From NCBI RefSeq assembly GCF_041199995.1, contig NZ_CP165646.1, positions 62,001 through 126,000 of the forward strand: 64,000 nucleotides of DNA, written 5' to 3'. How positions within the stretch are numbered: position 1 is the first letter of the stretch; every line of letters starts with the position of its first letter. Both the position numbers and the translations under genes were made by a program. Under the pieces are notes generated by a model that was given only the letters and a program-made list of their open reading frames with translations, was not told the DNA's origin and searched no databases. This DNA is from Leptotrichia sp. HSP-342. Its GTDB lineage: Bacteria > Fusobacteriota > Fusobacteriia > Fusobacteriales > Leptotrichiaceae. Shown piece by piece: positions 45,667 to 55,087 of this stretch.

Positions 45667-47046
45667 ATGAATAAAGCTGAAGTGTTTCAAAGCTTCTTTA
45701 ATAAGCAAAAAATATCAGATTTTGAGATAAATAATATTTCGATTAATTCGAAAGAAATTGATAAAAATGATGTTTTTATTGCCATTAGAGGTGGGAACAA
45801 TTTTGTTAATGAAGCGTTGGAAAAAGGTGCTTTTGCTGTTTACGACAGTAAAACTTTAAAAATAGATGAAAAATATCCTAATCGTGCATTTTTTGTAAAT
45901 GACAGTATTGAATTTTTACAAAATTTTGCTAGGGAATGGCGAAAAAATTTAGATATAAAAGTAATTGGAATTACAGGAAGTAATGGGAAAACCACTGTAA
46001 AGGACATGATTTACCATTTGCTTTCACAAAAATATAAAGGAAAAAAGACTGAAGGGAATTACAATAATCATATTGGATTGCCCTTCACTTTGTTGCGTGC
46101 TGAAGAAGATGACAAATTTATTATTTTGGAAATGGGAATGAGCGGCTTTGGGGAAATTGATCTGCTGGGACAGATTGCACTGCCTGATATTAATGTTATT
46201 ACCAACATTGGTGAATCACATCTGGAATTTCTGAAAACGAAGGAAAATGTATTTTTGGCAAAAAAGGAGATTATTCCTTATATTAAAAATACACTTGTAA
46301 TCAATGGAGATGATGAATATTTAAAAAATGTAAAAGCTGAAAATATTGAAGTTGTAAAGGCTTTGAATCTAGGAAATAATGAGTTTAGGGAGAAGACGTC
46401 TGATTTTTATTATGGGGACGTTCATTTTAACGAAAATGGAACTGATTTTTTTCTGAAATATTTTGGAAAAATTTGCCAAAGTACAGTTGAGAGAAATTAT
46501 AAGACGAATGTTCTAGGAGAACATAATGTATTAAACTTAGTTATGGCAATCGCTGTGGCTAAACAATTCGGAATGGAAGATAAAATAATCAGTGAAGCTG
46601 TGAAAAATATTGGCTTGACTGGAATGCGGTTTCAAATAATTGAAAACGGCGATACAACATATATTAACGATGCCTATAATGCAAGTCCAATGTCTATGGA
46701 GAAATCACTTGAAACATTTTCCCAAATATATAACGACAGACTGAAAATAATGGTTCTAGGAGATATGCTGGAACTAGGAGAAAATGAACTGGAACTTCAT
46801 AGTAATCTTTTTAATACAATAAAAAATACAAAATTTGACAAACTTTATTTATTTGGAGAAAGGATGAGAAGCCTATTCGAAAAAATAAAGGAAAATGTGG
46901 ACAATGAAAATTTAAAAAACAAGGAATTTGGACATTTTGATGAAAAAGAAGAAATAAAAGAAAAAATAAGACAGATTTCTGAACAAAAGGCAGTGCTGTT
47001 AAAAGCATCACGAGGAATGAGATTAGAAGAAATCATAGAAAAATAA
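45667..47046 (+). CDS. murF: UDP-MurNAc-tripeptide-D-alanyl-D-alanine ligase
   Basis: This 459-residue Mur ligase adds D-Ala-D-Ala to complete the pentapeptide precursor in the cytosol. The ATP loop is ITGSNGKTTVKDMIYHLL, followed by EGNYNNHIGLPFTLL, the MurF-typical segment that distinguishes it from MurE, and YINDAYNASPMSME near the C-terminal domain. Start ATG 45667 follows TCTGGAGAAATTTT. It is the first gene of the cluster; murE is not in the window. Confidence 0.94.
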   Translation: MNKAEVFQSFFNKQKISDFEINNISINSKEIDKNDVFIAIRGGNNFVNEALEKGAFAVYDSKTLKIDEKYPNRAFFVNDSIEFLQNFAREWRKNLDIKVIGITGSNGKTTVKDMIYHLLSQKYKGKKTEGNYNNHIGLPFTLLRAEEDDKFIILEMGMSGFGEIDLLGQIALPDINVITNIGESHLEFLKTKENVFLAKKEIIPYIKNTLVINGDDEYLKNVKAENIEVVKALNLGNNEFREKTSDFYYGDVHFNENGTDFFLKYFGKICQSTVERNYKTNVLGEHNVLNLVMAIAVAKQFGMEDKIISEAVKNIGLTGMRFQIIENGDTTYINDAYNASPMSMEKSLETFSQIYNDRLKIMVLGDMLELGENELELHSNLFNTIKNTKFDKLYLFGERMRSLFEKIKENVDNENLKNKEFGHFDEKEEIKEKIRQISEQKAVLLKASRGMRLEEIIEK

Positions 47047-47137
47047 ATATTATAAACAAAGAAAGGAGAAGAGTTTTTTATTACTGTATAATTTGTTTAA
47101 ATATGGATTGTTGGGTAAAAAAACTCTATAATAAAGA

Positions 47138-48226
47138 ATGTTATATTTACTGCAAGAGTTATTTATCAATAACTGGAGAGTTTTACGTATTTTTAAATCA
47201 ATAATGTTAAGAGCGTCTGTGGCGTTTATGATTGCGTTTCTGTTTATGTTAATTTTAGGAAAACCGTTTATTGCTTGGCTTAAAAAGAAAAAATATGGAG
47301 ATACAGCAAGAGAAGAAGGGCCTAAATCACATTTTGACAAGTCTGGAACGCCTACAATGGGAGGACTTCTAATAATTGGTGCAATTTTATTTGCAACTGC
47401 TATCGCTGGTAATTTTACAAATAAATTCGTTGTGTTTTTGTTTGTAATTACAATTTTATTTACAACAATTGGATTTTATGATGACTATTTAAAATTGACA
47501 AAGCACAAAAAAGGGCTTTCTGGGAAGAAAAAAATATTAGGACAACTAATAATCACAGCATTAACATTTGGATTCGTATATAAATTCGGACTTGTAAGTA
47601 AAACTATCGATTTTTCAATAATAAATCCGTTAATTAAAAATTCATATTTATATATAACTCCAATCTTGTTCTTTATTTTTGTGGCATTTGTAATAATCGG
47701 TTCTTCAAATGCGGTAAATTTGACAGATGGACTGGATGGGCTTGTGAGCGGACCTACAATTGTAGTAAGTATTACGCTTTTAATTATTACTTATTTAACT
47801 GGAAATGTAAAATATGCAAAATACCTAAATCTTTATTACGTTCCGCAGGCAGCTGAAATGATAGTTTATTTAGCCTCAGTAATCGGAGCTTTAATCGGTT
47901 TCTTATGGTATAATTTCTATCCAGCACAAGTGTTTATGGGAGATACAGGTTCTTTAACATTGGGTGGAATTTTAGGAATTATTGTTATTTTTATAAAGCA
48001 AGAGCTGTTATTGCCGATTGCTGGATTTATATTTATTATGGAAGCCTTGTCAGTTATGATTCAAGTCTGGCACTTTAAAACTTTTGGAAAACGGGTGTTC
48101 AAAATGGCACCAATACATCACCACTTTGAACTGCTAGGATTGCCTGAAACAAAAGTTACAATAAGATTTTGGATTGTTTCAATAATGACATGTCTATTAA
48201 CATTTGTAATTTTGAAATTAAGATAA
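47138..48226 (+). CDS. mraY: Phospho-N-acetylmuramoyl-pentapeptide-transferase
   Basis: This 362-residue, ten-segment membrane enzyme makes lipid I from UDP-MurNAc-pentapeptide and undecaprenyl phosphate. Signatures are SHFDKSGTPTMGG, the metal aspartates in GFYDDYLKL, NLTDGLDGL, FMGDTGSLTLGG and the histidine cluster MAPIHHHFELLG. Start ATG 47138 begins LYLLQELF, a normal family start. It lies 91 bases after murF. A GC-rich hairpin follows its stop. Confidence 0.95.
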   Translation: MLYLLQELFINNWRVLRIFKSIMLRASVAFMIAFLFMLILGKPFIAWLKKKKYGDTAREEGPKSHFDKSGTPTMGGLLIIGAILFATAIAGNFTNKFVVFLFVITILFTTIGFYDDYLKLTKHKKGLSGKKKILGQLIITALTFGFVYKFGLVSKTIDFSIINPLIKNSYLYITPILFFIFVAFVIIGSSNAVNLTDGLDGLVSGPTIVVSITLLIITYLTGNVKYAKYLNLYYVPQAAEMIVYLASVIGALIGFLWYNFYPAQVFMGDTGSLTLGGILGIIVIFIKQELLLPIAGFIFIMEALSVMIQVWHFKTFGKRVFKMAPIHHHFELLGLPETKVTIRFWIVSIMTCLLTFVILKLR

Positions 48227-48231
48227 ATAAA

Positions 48232-48251
48232 GCGGGGGATTTTTCCCCTGC
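48232..48251 (+). terminator. GC-rich hairpin directly after mraY
   Basis: GCGGGGGA (48232-48239) pairs with TCCCCTGC (48244-48251) with one G-T pair and a four-base loop. It starts six bases after the stop but lacks a T-run, so it may stabilise the mRNA end or weakly terminate. Confidence 0.5.
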
Positions 48252-48366
48252 AAACTAATTTGAATTTTATCTTTGAGTATTTAACTAAGTAATTTTTTTA
48301 CAAAAGTAAATTATTGTTAATAAATATTATTTTTTATTTCAATGCAAAGGAGAACAGAATATTACA

Positions 48367-48540
48367 AAGCAAAATTTCGTTGGAAGAAAAATAGCTGTTT
48401 GAGCTTTTGAATTAAACTTTGAATTAAATAAAATTATTTATATTGAAATAGCCTGTATTTAAAAGCGAGTTCTATTTTTCTTTTATAAGAAAGTTTTGCG
48501 TTAAGCGGGGATGTAAGGGCATGGCGTTTGATGCCCTTAC
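48367..48540 (+). repeat. Structured intergenic repeat, copy 1 (mraY-murD gap)
   Basis: Two hairpins in tandem. In the first, GCAAAATTTC and AAGAAAAATAG pair with CTATTTTTCTT and GAAAGTTTTGC around TTTGAGC and GCGAGTT. The second is a perfect 10-bp stem, GTAAGGGCAT (48513-48522) with ATGCCCTTAC (48531-48540), enclosing loop GGCGTTTG. The same arrangement occurs at 53786-53958. The whole 48227-48676 gap contains no gene. Confidence 0.8.
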
Positions 48541-48676
48541 GTTAAAAAAATTAAAATATATAAATAATAAAAAAGTTATTAATAAACATTTGTAAAATAG
48601 AAAAACTGTTTAGTTAAATACTTAGGAGTAATTAACATTTATGAAATTGTATAAATTAAAGAGAGGAAAAAATCAC

Positions 48677-50056
48677 ATGGATAAAAAGGGAATTGTATTT
48701 GGTGCTGGGTTAAGTGGGCTTGGTGCTAAGGAATTGCTAGAAAAAAATGGATATGAAGTGTATTTGATAGATGATAAGGCTGCAACACCATCGGCAGAGG
48801 GAATAAGGCTTTTGAATGAGGAAAAAGTTGAATTTATAGTAAAAAGTCCTGGGATTCCATGGAAGGCAGAACTTTTGAAAGTTGCCAAGGAAAAAGGTGT
48901 TAAGATTATTTCAGAAATTGATTTGGCTTATAAATATGTGGATAAAAATATAAAAATTATTTCGTTTACTGGGACAAACGGAAAAACTACTACATCTACT
49001 AAAATGGCAGAATTACTTAATTTTGCTGGGTTTCGTGCAAAACTTGCCGGAAATGCAGGTTTTTCATTTGCAAAACTGGTGGCTGATGAAGAAGAGCTTG
49101 ATTATATTGTACTGGAGCTTAGCAGCTACCAATTGGAAAATAATCCGCAAATTCATTCAAATATCGCTGGAATAATCAATTTAACTCCAGATCATTTGAC
49201 ACGATATGATTCGGTAGAAGATTATTATATTACAAAGTTTGCGATTTTTGATAAGCAGACAGATGATGACTTTGCATTGATTAATCTGGATGATGAAGTT
49301 TTTGCAGAACTGTATGAAAGAAATGAGATAAAGGAGAAAATAAAGGCTCAAAAAGTATATTTGAGTAAAGAAACAAAAGGGACAGTTTTTGTTTATGAAA
49401 ATAATATTCGTATAATGAAGGATTTGAGTAAACGGGTTGATGAAATTCAGAATTTTGGTGAAAAAATTGATGAAATTTCAGAAATTTTGTTAAAAACTGA
49501 AGAATTGTCATTAAAAGGTAGACATAATTTGGAAAATATGTTATTTTTGATAAGTTCAGCAAAAATATTAAATGTAAAAAATGAAAAATTAGCTGAATTT
49601 TTAAAATCAACGAACGCTCTTGAACATAGGCTTGAAAACTTTTTTGTGAAAGAAAATACAACGTTTATTAATGATTCTAAGGGAACAAATGTAGAATCGA
49701 CATTAAAGGCGATTGATTCTTTTAATAATTCGATTATTATGATTCTCGGTGGAGATGATAAGAAAATTGATAATATGCCTTTGATTGAAAGAATTAAGGA
49801 GAAAGTTGATTTTGTTTATCTAATTGGGGATAATGCTCAGATTTTGATTGACGATATGGAAAAGATTGGATATAAAAATTATAAAAATTTGGAAACAGTT
49901 GAAAATGTACTAAATTACTTGAAGCAAAATGTAGATTTCTCACAAAATCAGACAGTACTGTTTTCACCTGCAACATCGAGTTTTTGTCAATTTAAGAGTT
50001 TTGAACATAGAGGAAAAGTTTTTAAGGAATTGACACAAAAAATTATAGGAAAATAA
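48677..50056 (+). CDS. murD: UDP-N-acetylmuramoylalanine-D-glutamate ligase
   Basis: This 459-residue Mur ligase adds D-Glu to UDP-MurNAc-L-Ala. The N-terminal Rossmann text is KGIVFGAGLSGLGAKELLEK, the ATP loop ISFTGTNGKTTTSTKMAELL, then LELSSYQLENN and INLTPDHLTRYDS, the MurD-typical pair, with TFINDSKGTNVESTLKAI in the C-terminal domain. I prefer ATG 48677, after GAGAGGA, because family proteins begin close to the GAGLSG loop. A longer frame starts at ATG 48641 with its own AGGAG. The preceding intergenic space is unusually long for this cluster. Confidence 0.92.
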   Translation: MDKKGIVFGAGLSGLGAKELLEKNGYEVYLIDDKAATPSAEGIRLLNEEKVEFIVKSPGIPWKAELLKVAKEKGVKIISEIDLAYKYVDKNIKIISFTGTNGKTTTSTKMAELLNFAGFRAKLAGNAGFSFAKLVADEEELDYIVLELSSYQLENNPQIHSNIAGIINLTPDHLTRYDSVEDYYITKFAIFDKQTDDDFALINLDDEVFAELYERNEIKEKIKAQKVYLSKETKGTVFVYENNIRIMKDLSKRVDEIQNFGEKIDEISEILLKTEELSLKGRHNLENMLFLISSAKILNVKNEKLAEFLKSTNALEHRLENFFVKENTTFINDSKGTNVESTLKAIDSFNNSIIMILGGDDKKIDNMPLIERIKEKVDFVYLIGDNAQILIDDMEKIGYKNYKNLETVENVLNYLKQNVDFSQNQTVLFSPATSSFCQFKSFEHRGKVFKELTQKIIGK

Positions 50057-50096
50057 TTTTTATTTTTTTAGAAAAAATGTAATTTAGGAGAAAAAA

Positions 50097-51269
50097 TTGA
50101 ATAGTAAAAAAATATTGGGAACAAGTTTTATAATAATAATTTTAATTCTTTCAGCACTTAGCCTTATAACGATGGCAAGTCTGAGTTTCCCTAAGTCTCA
50201 GAGTGAATATGGGAACAGCTATCATTATCTGGCTTTTCAGGCAGGATGGCTAGTTGCAGGTGGCGTAGGATTTGTATTTACAGCGAATTATAACTATAGA
50301 AACTACAAAAAATATACAAAATATTACTATGCTATAGGTATATTTTTTCTAATGCTGGTGCTTATAGTGGGTAAAAATACGAAGGGAGCGACACGTTGGA
50401 TTTCCATAGGACCAATATCCATACAGCCTTCAGAATTTGTAAAAATAATATTAATTATCATGCTCTCTACAATTATTTATATACTAAAAAGTAAAGATGC
50501 GAAAAAAAATAAAGGTGAAAAAGTAATAAACTGGATAAAGAAAATCCCGTGGGTATCAAGTTTTATAATCATGGTGCCAGTCTTTATATATGCTGGTCTT
50601 GTCATACTAGAAAAATCTTTTAGCAGCACAGCTCAAATCATAATAATTGGAATGACATATCTTTTTATTTCAGAAATAAAGTATTCTGTAATATTGGTAT
50701 ATACATCCTTAATAGGTATAGGGGGCTGGCTTTCAATAACAAAGGTTGGATATAGGGCAAGCAGGCTAGCGGCCTACAGTTCAAAGGATAGTATTGTTTA
50801 TCAGACACATCATTCTTTAATTGCAATAGCAAATGGAAAGCTAAGTGGAAGATTTTATGGAAATGGGCTTCAGAAATATAATTTTCTGCCAGAAATACAT
50901 ACTGACTATATTTTTTCAGGATTTGCTGAAGAAAACGGATTTATAGGAGTAGTGTTCCTTATGGGGCTATACCTGGCTATGCTTGTTATAATGGCAGTTA
51001 CCTTGAAAAAAATAAAGGATGCCTATGCAAAATATCTTTTAGTGGGGATTTTTGTAATGTTTGCTACTCAGATAATTGGAAATATAGCAGTTGTAAGTGG
51101 AGCAATTCCTTCTACAGGAATTCCGCTTCCAATAATGAGCTATGGTGGAAGTTCCATAATTACAGCAATGACAGCACTTGGAATAGCATATAACATAATA
51201 AGGGCATTGTACAAGCAGGAAATGGGAGATAGTCTGGATGAGCTGAATGAAGTTGACTATTTGATGTAG
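50097..51269 (+). CDS. ftsW: FtsW/RodA-type SEDS peptidoglycan polymerase
   Basis: This 390-residue, roughly ten-segment SEDS protein has NTKGATRWISIGPISIQPSE, FVKIILI, and in the C-terminal half PEIHTDYIFSGFAEENGFIG and GIPLPIMSYGGSSI, the FtsW family core. Cluster position after murD and before murG favours FtsW over RodA. The start is TTG 50097, six bases after AGGAG; there is no better ATG nearby. The protein polymerises lipid II with a partner class B PBP, which is not in the window. Confidence 0.92.
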   Translation: MNSKKILGTSFIIIILILSALSLITMASLSFPKSQSEYGNSYHYLAFQAGWLVAGGVGFVFTANYNYRNYKKYTKYYYAIGIFFLMLVLIVGKNTKGATRWISIGPISIQPSEFVKIILIIMLSTIIYILKSKDAKKNKGEKVINWIKKIPWVSSFIIMVPVFIYAGLVILEKSFSSTAQIIIIGMTYLFISEIKYSVILVYTSLIGIGGWLSITKVGYRASRLAAYSSKDSIVYQTHHSLIAIANGKLSGRFYGNGLQKYNFLPEIHTDYIFSGFAEENGFIGVVFLMGLYLAMLVIMAVTLKKIKDAYAKYLLVGIFVMFATQIIGNIAVVSGAIPSTGIPLPIMSYGGSSIITAMTALGIAYNIIRALYKQEMGDSLDELNEVDYLM

Positions 51270-51318
51270 TTTTGCAAAGCTTTAAAAATAAATTGAAAAA
51301 TGAGAGGAATAATAAACA

Positions 51319-52371
51319 ATGGAAAAAGTAGTATTTACTACAGGAGGAACAGGCGGACATATCTATCCAGCCTTGTCAATCGCAAAAAAAGTTAGAGAAA
51401 AAGGTATAGATACATTATTTATTGGAACAAAACATAGAATGGAAAAAGATATTGTTCCAAATGAAAATTTTAGATTTATAGGACTTGATGTGTTGCCATT
51501 AAGAAGTGTTAAATCAGTAATTAAAATGATAACGGCAACAATAAGTGCAATAAAATTGTTAAAAAAAGAAAAACCTACAAAAATTATAGCATTTGGAAAT
51601 TATATAACAATACCAGTGCTAATAGCGGCTAATGTGTTACGAATACCGTATTATTTGCAAGAGCAGAATCATACCATGGGGCAGGCTAACAAATGGTTTT
51701 ATAAAGGTGCAAAGAAGGTATTTATTGCTTTTGAAAATACGCTTGAAAGTATTAAGGAAAAATATAAAAGTAAATTTGTTGTGACTGGAAATCCGTTAAG
51801 AGAAGAGTTTTATGGGAAAAATAAGCGGGAAGAAAGGCAAAAACTTGGAATAAAAGATGATGAAAGAGTTATTCTTGTTATAGGTGGAAGTCTTGGAGCT
51901 AAGAATATAAATGAAGCTATTGTGAAAAAATGGAAAACAATAACAGAAGATGGAAGAATACGATTGTTCTGGGCAACTGGAAAAGATAATTATGAAGCAT
52001 CGACTTATAGAATAAGAGATTTTGGAACAGCAGTAGTTGAGCCATATTTTGAAAATGTTCCAGAGCTCATGGCAGCTTCTGATATTGTAATCTGCCGTGC
52101 TGGAGCTTCTACAATTTCTGAACTTATTCAGCTTGAAAAACCGTCAGTATTGATTCCATACGATTTTGTTGGACAAAAAGAAAATGCAGATGTACTGGAG
52201 TATGTAAATGGTGCAAAAATATTTACAAATGAAACTGTAGAAAAAGCAATAGACGAAACATTATCAATAGTGCGTCAGGCCTCAATGCTGGAATTTATGA
52301 GTGAAAATGTAAAAACATTGAAAAAAGGTAATTCAGCAGAAATAATAGTAAATGAAATGGGAATTAAATAA
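51319..52371 (+). CDS. murG: UDP-GlcNAc:lipid I GlcNAc transferase
   Basis: This 350-residue GT28 enzyme makes lipid II at the inner membrane surface. It has TTGGTGGHIYPALSIAKK at the start, YLQEQNHTMGQANKW, TGNPLREEFY, VIGGSLGAKNINE, and CRAGASTISELIQLEKPSVL, which forms the UDP-GlcNAc site. Start ATG 51319 follows GAGAGGAATAAT. It lies 49 bases after ftsW and 29 bases before murC. Confidence 0.95.
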   Translation: MEKVVFTTGGTGGHIYPALSIAKKVREKGIDTLFIGTKHRMEKDIVPNENFRFIGLDVLPLRSVKSVIKMITATISAIKLLKKEKPTKIIAFGNYITIPVLIAANVLRIPYYLQEQNHTMGQANKWFYKGAKKVFIAFENTLESIKEKYKSKFVVTGNPLREEFYGKNKREERQKLGIKDDERVILVIGGSLGAKNINEAIVKKWKTITEDGRIRLFWATGKDNYEASTYRIRDFGTAVVEPYFENVPELMAASDIVICRAGASTISELIQLEKPSVLIPYDFVGQKENADVLEYVNGAKIFTNETVEKAIDETLSIVRQASMLEFMSENVKTLKKGNSAEIIVNEMGIK

Positions 52372-52400
52372 ATTAAGGAAAAGAAAATTTGGAGGAAATT

Positions 52401-53762
52401 ATGCTAACAAAAGTGAATAATGTATACTTTAGCGGAATAAACGGAATTGGAATGAGTGGACTTGCAAAAATTTTGGCAGCAGATGGATTTAATGTGGCAG
52501 GTTCAGATTTGGAAAGAAAGTCTGTAACACAAGATATGGAAGATATGGGAATAAAAGTTTATATCGGACAAATAGAAGAAAATGTGAAAGATAAAGGAAT
52601 AGATTTGTTTGTATATTCAACAGCGATTAAGGAAACAAACCCTGAATATAAATATATTGTAGATAATAATATAAAAAAAGTCAAAAGGGGAGAATTGCTT
52701 GCTGAAATAATGAATAGATTTGATGGAATTGCTGTGGCAGGAACTCATGGAAAAACTACCACAAGCTCAATGATGAGTGTGGCACTTTTAGAAAAGGAGC
52801 CATTTATAGTAGTTGGGGGAATTATTCCAGAAATAAGCAGTAACAGCCAGATTGGTAATTCAGAATATTTTATTGCCGAAGCTGATGAAAGTGACAATTC
52901 ATTTTTGTACATAAAACCCAAATATTCTGTTGTAACAAATATCGAAGCTGATCACTTGGATCATCACGGAACTTTTGAAAATATAAAGAAATCATTTGAA
53001 CAGTTTATTGATAGTACAGAAAAAATAGCCATACTTTGTAAAGATACAGTTGAAAAAGTCGGTCTTAATATAAAAAATAAAAATGTAGTGTGGTATAGCA
53101 TAAAAGATGAAACAGCTGATATTTATGCTAAAAATATAAGAGTAGAAGATGGAATAACAAGTTTTGAAGTTATAAAAAAAGGTGAGGATTTAGGAACATT
53201 TAGTTTGAGTATTCCTGGAGATCATAATGTTGCAAATTCACTTCCAGTGATTTACTTTGCTCACGAGTTCAAATGTAATATGAAAAAAGTAAAAGAGAGA
53301 ATCTTTAAATTTAAAGGTGCAAATAGAAGATACCAAGTTATTTATGACAATAATTTGAGAATAATTGATGATTATGCACATCATCCAACAGAAGTAAAAG
53401 TAACAATTAATGCGGCACATAATACTGAAAAAGGCAAAGTAACTGTAATTTTTCAGCCTCACCGATACAGCCGTACAAAGTTTTTCTTTGATGATTTTGT
53501 AAATTCATTAAAAGATACTGACGACTTGATTCTGCTTCCAATTTATGCGGCAAGCGAAGACAATACTTACGGCGTAAGTTCAGAATTGCTCGCAGAAAAA
53601 ATTGGAGGAAATGTCAGAGTGCAAACTCAGGAAGAAATAGAAAGCCTTATAAAAAATGATAGAAATAACGGAAATACATATGTGTTTATGGGAGCTGGAA
53701 GCGTTTCGAGAGTGGCTCATGAGATTGCAAATGATTTGAAAAAGATGGAAATTGATAGTTAG
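52401..53762 (+). CDS. murC: UDP-N-acetylmuramate-L-alanine ligase
   Basis: This 453-residue Mur ligase adds L-Ala to UDP-MurNAc. It has YFSGINGIGMSGLAKILA at the N-terminus, the ATP loop VAGTHGKTTTSSMMSVAL, EADESDNSFLYIKP, NIEADHLDHHG, and DDYAHHPTEVKVTINAA with FQPHRYSRTKFF in the C-terminal domain. Start ATG 52401 follows GGAGG; the TTG upstream lies in that site. The gene is followed by the second copy of the structured intergenic repeat. Confidence 0.95.
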   Translation: MLTKVNNVYFSGINGIGMSGLAKILAADGFNVAGSDLERKSVTQDMEDMGIKVYIGQIEENVKDKGIDLFVYSTAIKETNPEYKYIVDNNIKKVKRGELLAEIMNRFDGIAVAGTHGKTTTSSMMSVALLEKEPFIVVGGIIPEISSNSQIGNSEYFIAEADESDNSFLYIKPKYSVVTNIEADHLDHHGTFENIKKSFEQFIDSTEKIAILCKDTVEKVGLNIKNKNVVWYSIKDETADIYAKNIRVEDGITSFEVIKKGEDLGTFSLSIPGDHNVANSLPVIYFAHEFKCNMKKVKERIFKFKGANRRYQVIYDNNLRIIDDYAHHPTEVKVTINAAHNTEKGKVTVIFQPHRYSRTKFFFDDFVNSLKDTDDLILLPIYAASEDNTYGVSSELLAEKIGGNVRVQTQEEIESLIKNDRNNGNTYVFMGAGSVSRVAHEIANDLKKMEIDS

Positions 53763-53785
53763 TATAGAATAAAGTATGTTTTTTC

Positions 53786-53958
53786 AAGCAAAATTTCGTT
53801 AGAAAAAATAGTTGTTTGAGCTTTTGAAATATATTTTAAATTGAATTTATTTACTTGTTATTAAAATAACTCTTATTCAAAAGCGAGTTCTATTTTTCTT
53901 TTATAAAAAAGTTTTGCGTCAAGCGTGGATGAAGGGAAATGGCGTTTGATTTCCCTAC
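53786..53958 (+). repeat. Structured intergenic repeat, copy 2 (murC-murB gap)
   Basis: Same design as the copy at 48367. AAGCAAAATTTCGTT and AAAAAATAG face CTATTTTT and GTTTTGCG, with TTTGAGC and GCGAGTT around a perfect inner stem GCTTTTGAA/TTCAAAAGC. The second hairpin, AGGGAAAT (53933-53940) with ATTTCCCT (53949-53956), again encloses GGCGTTTG. Three pairs of this stem differ from copy 1, with both partners changed. It fills most of the gene-free stretch 53763-54066. Confidence 0.8.
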
Positions 53959-54066
53959 TTAAAATAAATCTGAAATAGAGAAAATCAAAAATATTTATTA
54001 ATTAAGAAAATATTTAATATAATAATGCTTATATAAAGATTCGTAGAAAGTGAGAATGAAATAAGA

Positions 54067-54921
54067 ATGGAAATAATAAAAAATGCCAAGATGAAGGAAT
54101 ATTCAAATATGAAAGTTGGCGGAACTGCAAAAGAGCTTATTTTCATAGATGATAAAAATGAATTAAAGGAAGTTTTACAAACTAGAAATAATATTTTTCT
54201 TTTAGGAAATGGAACAAACACTCTTATTAATGATGGAAATTTAGATATAAACTTTTTATCATTAAAAAGATTAAAAAAAATAGTAATTGAAGAAAAAAAA
54301 GGTGACTATGATTTGGTAAGAGTGGAAGCTGGATTGGACTTGGATGATTTGATAGATTTTATGGAAAAAAATGATTATTCAGGGCTAGAAAATATTACTG
54401 GCATTCCAGGATCTGTTGGTGGACTTGTGAATATGAATGGCGGTGCTTATGGAACAGAGATTTTTGACTGCATTGAAGAAGTGGAAGTTTGTAAAAATGA
54501 TGGAGAAATTGTAAAAATTAAGACAACAGACTTGAACTTTAAATATAGAACCACTGAAATAAAAGAAAATAAATGGATTGTAATTTCTGCTCTTTTCAAA
54601 TTTGGGTTTGGGTTTGACAAAGCTGCTTCAGAGGATAAAAGAGAACAAAGAAAAGTGAAACATCCATTAGATTTACCAAATTTAGGAAGTACATTTAAAA
54701 ATCCAGAAGGTACATTTGCGGCAAAATTAATTTCAGATGCTGGTTTAAAGGGATATAGAGTTGGAGATGTAGAAATTTCGCCAAAACATCCAAATTTTGT
54801 TACAAACTTGGGAAATGCAACATTTAATGATATAATTTCAGTTATTGAACACGTAAAGGAAGTAGTTTTTGAAAAATTTGGAGTAAAATTAGAAACAGAA
54901 ATTATAATTTTAAAAAATTAA
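54067..54921 (+). CDS. murB: UDP-N-acetylenolpyruvoylglucosamine reductase
   Basis: This 284-residue FAD enzyme reduces the enolpyruvyl group to make UDP-MurNAc. Family text is YSNMKVGGTAKELIFIDD, LLGNGTNTLINDG, the FAD-binding NITGIPGSVGGLVNMNGGAY, and LPNLGSTFKNPEGTFAAKLI followed by HPNFVTNLGNAT in the C-terminal domain. The length and the absence of the E. coli-type insert indicate a short MurB. Start ATG 54067 follows GAAAGTGAGAATGAAATAAG. Confidence 0.94.
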   Translation: MEIIKNAKMKEYSNMKVGGTAKELIFIDDKNELKEVLQTRNNIFLLGNGTNTLINDGNLDINFLSLKRLKKIVIEEKKGDYDLVRVEAGLDLDDLIDFMEKNDYSGLENITGIPGSVGGLVNMNGGAYGTEIFDCIEEVEVCKNDGEIVKIKTTDLNFKYRTTEIKENKWIVISALFKFGFGFDKAASEDKREQRKVKHPLDLPNLGSTFKNPEGTFAAKLISDAGLKGYRVGDVEISPKHPNFVTNLGNATFNDIISVIEHVKEVVFEKFGVKLETEIIILKN

Positions 54922-55087
54922 TAATAATTTATTTAAAAAATGTATAGATAAAGAATTTTAGAATAATATCTATAATTTTTAAGTTTAGTTTTAAAATAAT
55001 TTCGCAATTAAATTTAAATAAATTTATTTAATATATTGAATAAAATTGAAAAAAAGTGTATAATAATAGAAAAAATGGAGTTTGAAT

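Noticed and set aside
46811-47036. Minus-strand ORFs within murF and similar frames inside murD, ftsW, the GH1 genes and the COG3044 ATPase
   Set aside because: They are antisense shadows of well-supported genes, with leucine- or serine-rich nonsense composition and no ribosome sites.
48367-53958. Kink-turn (k-turn) in the repeat apex
   Set aside because: TTTGAGC/GCGAGTT could give tandem G-A pairs, but the loop is not a clean three-base bulge and the second strand carries extra unpaired bases; not claimed as a k-turn.
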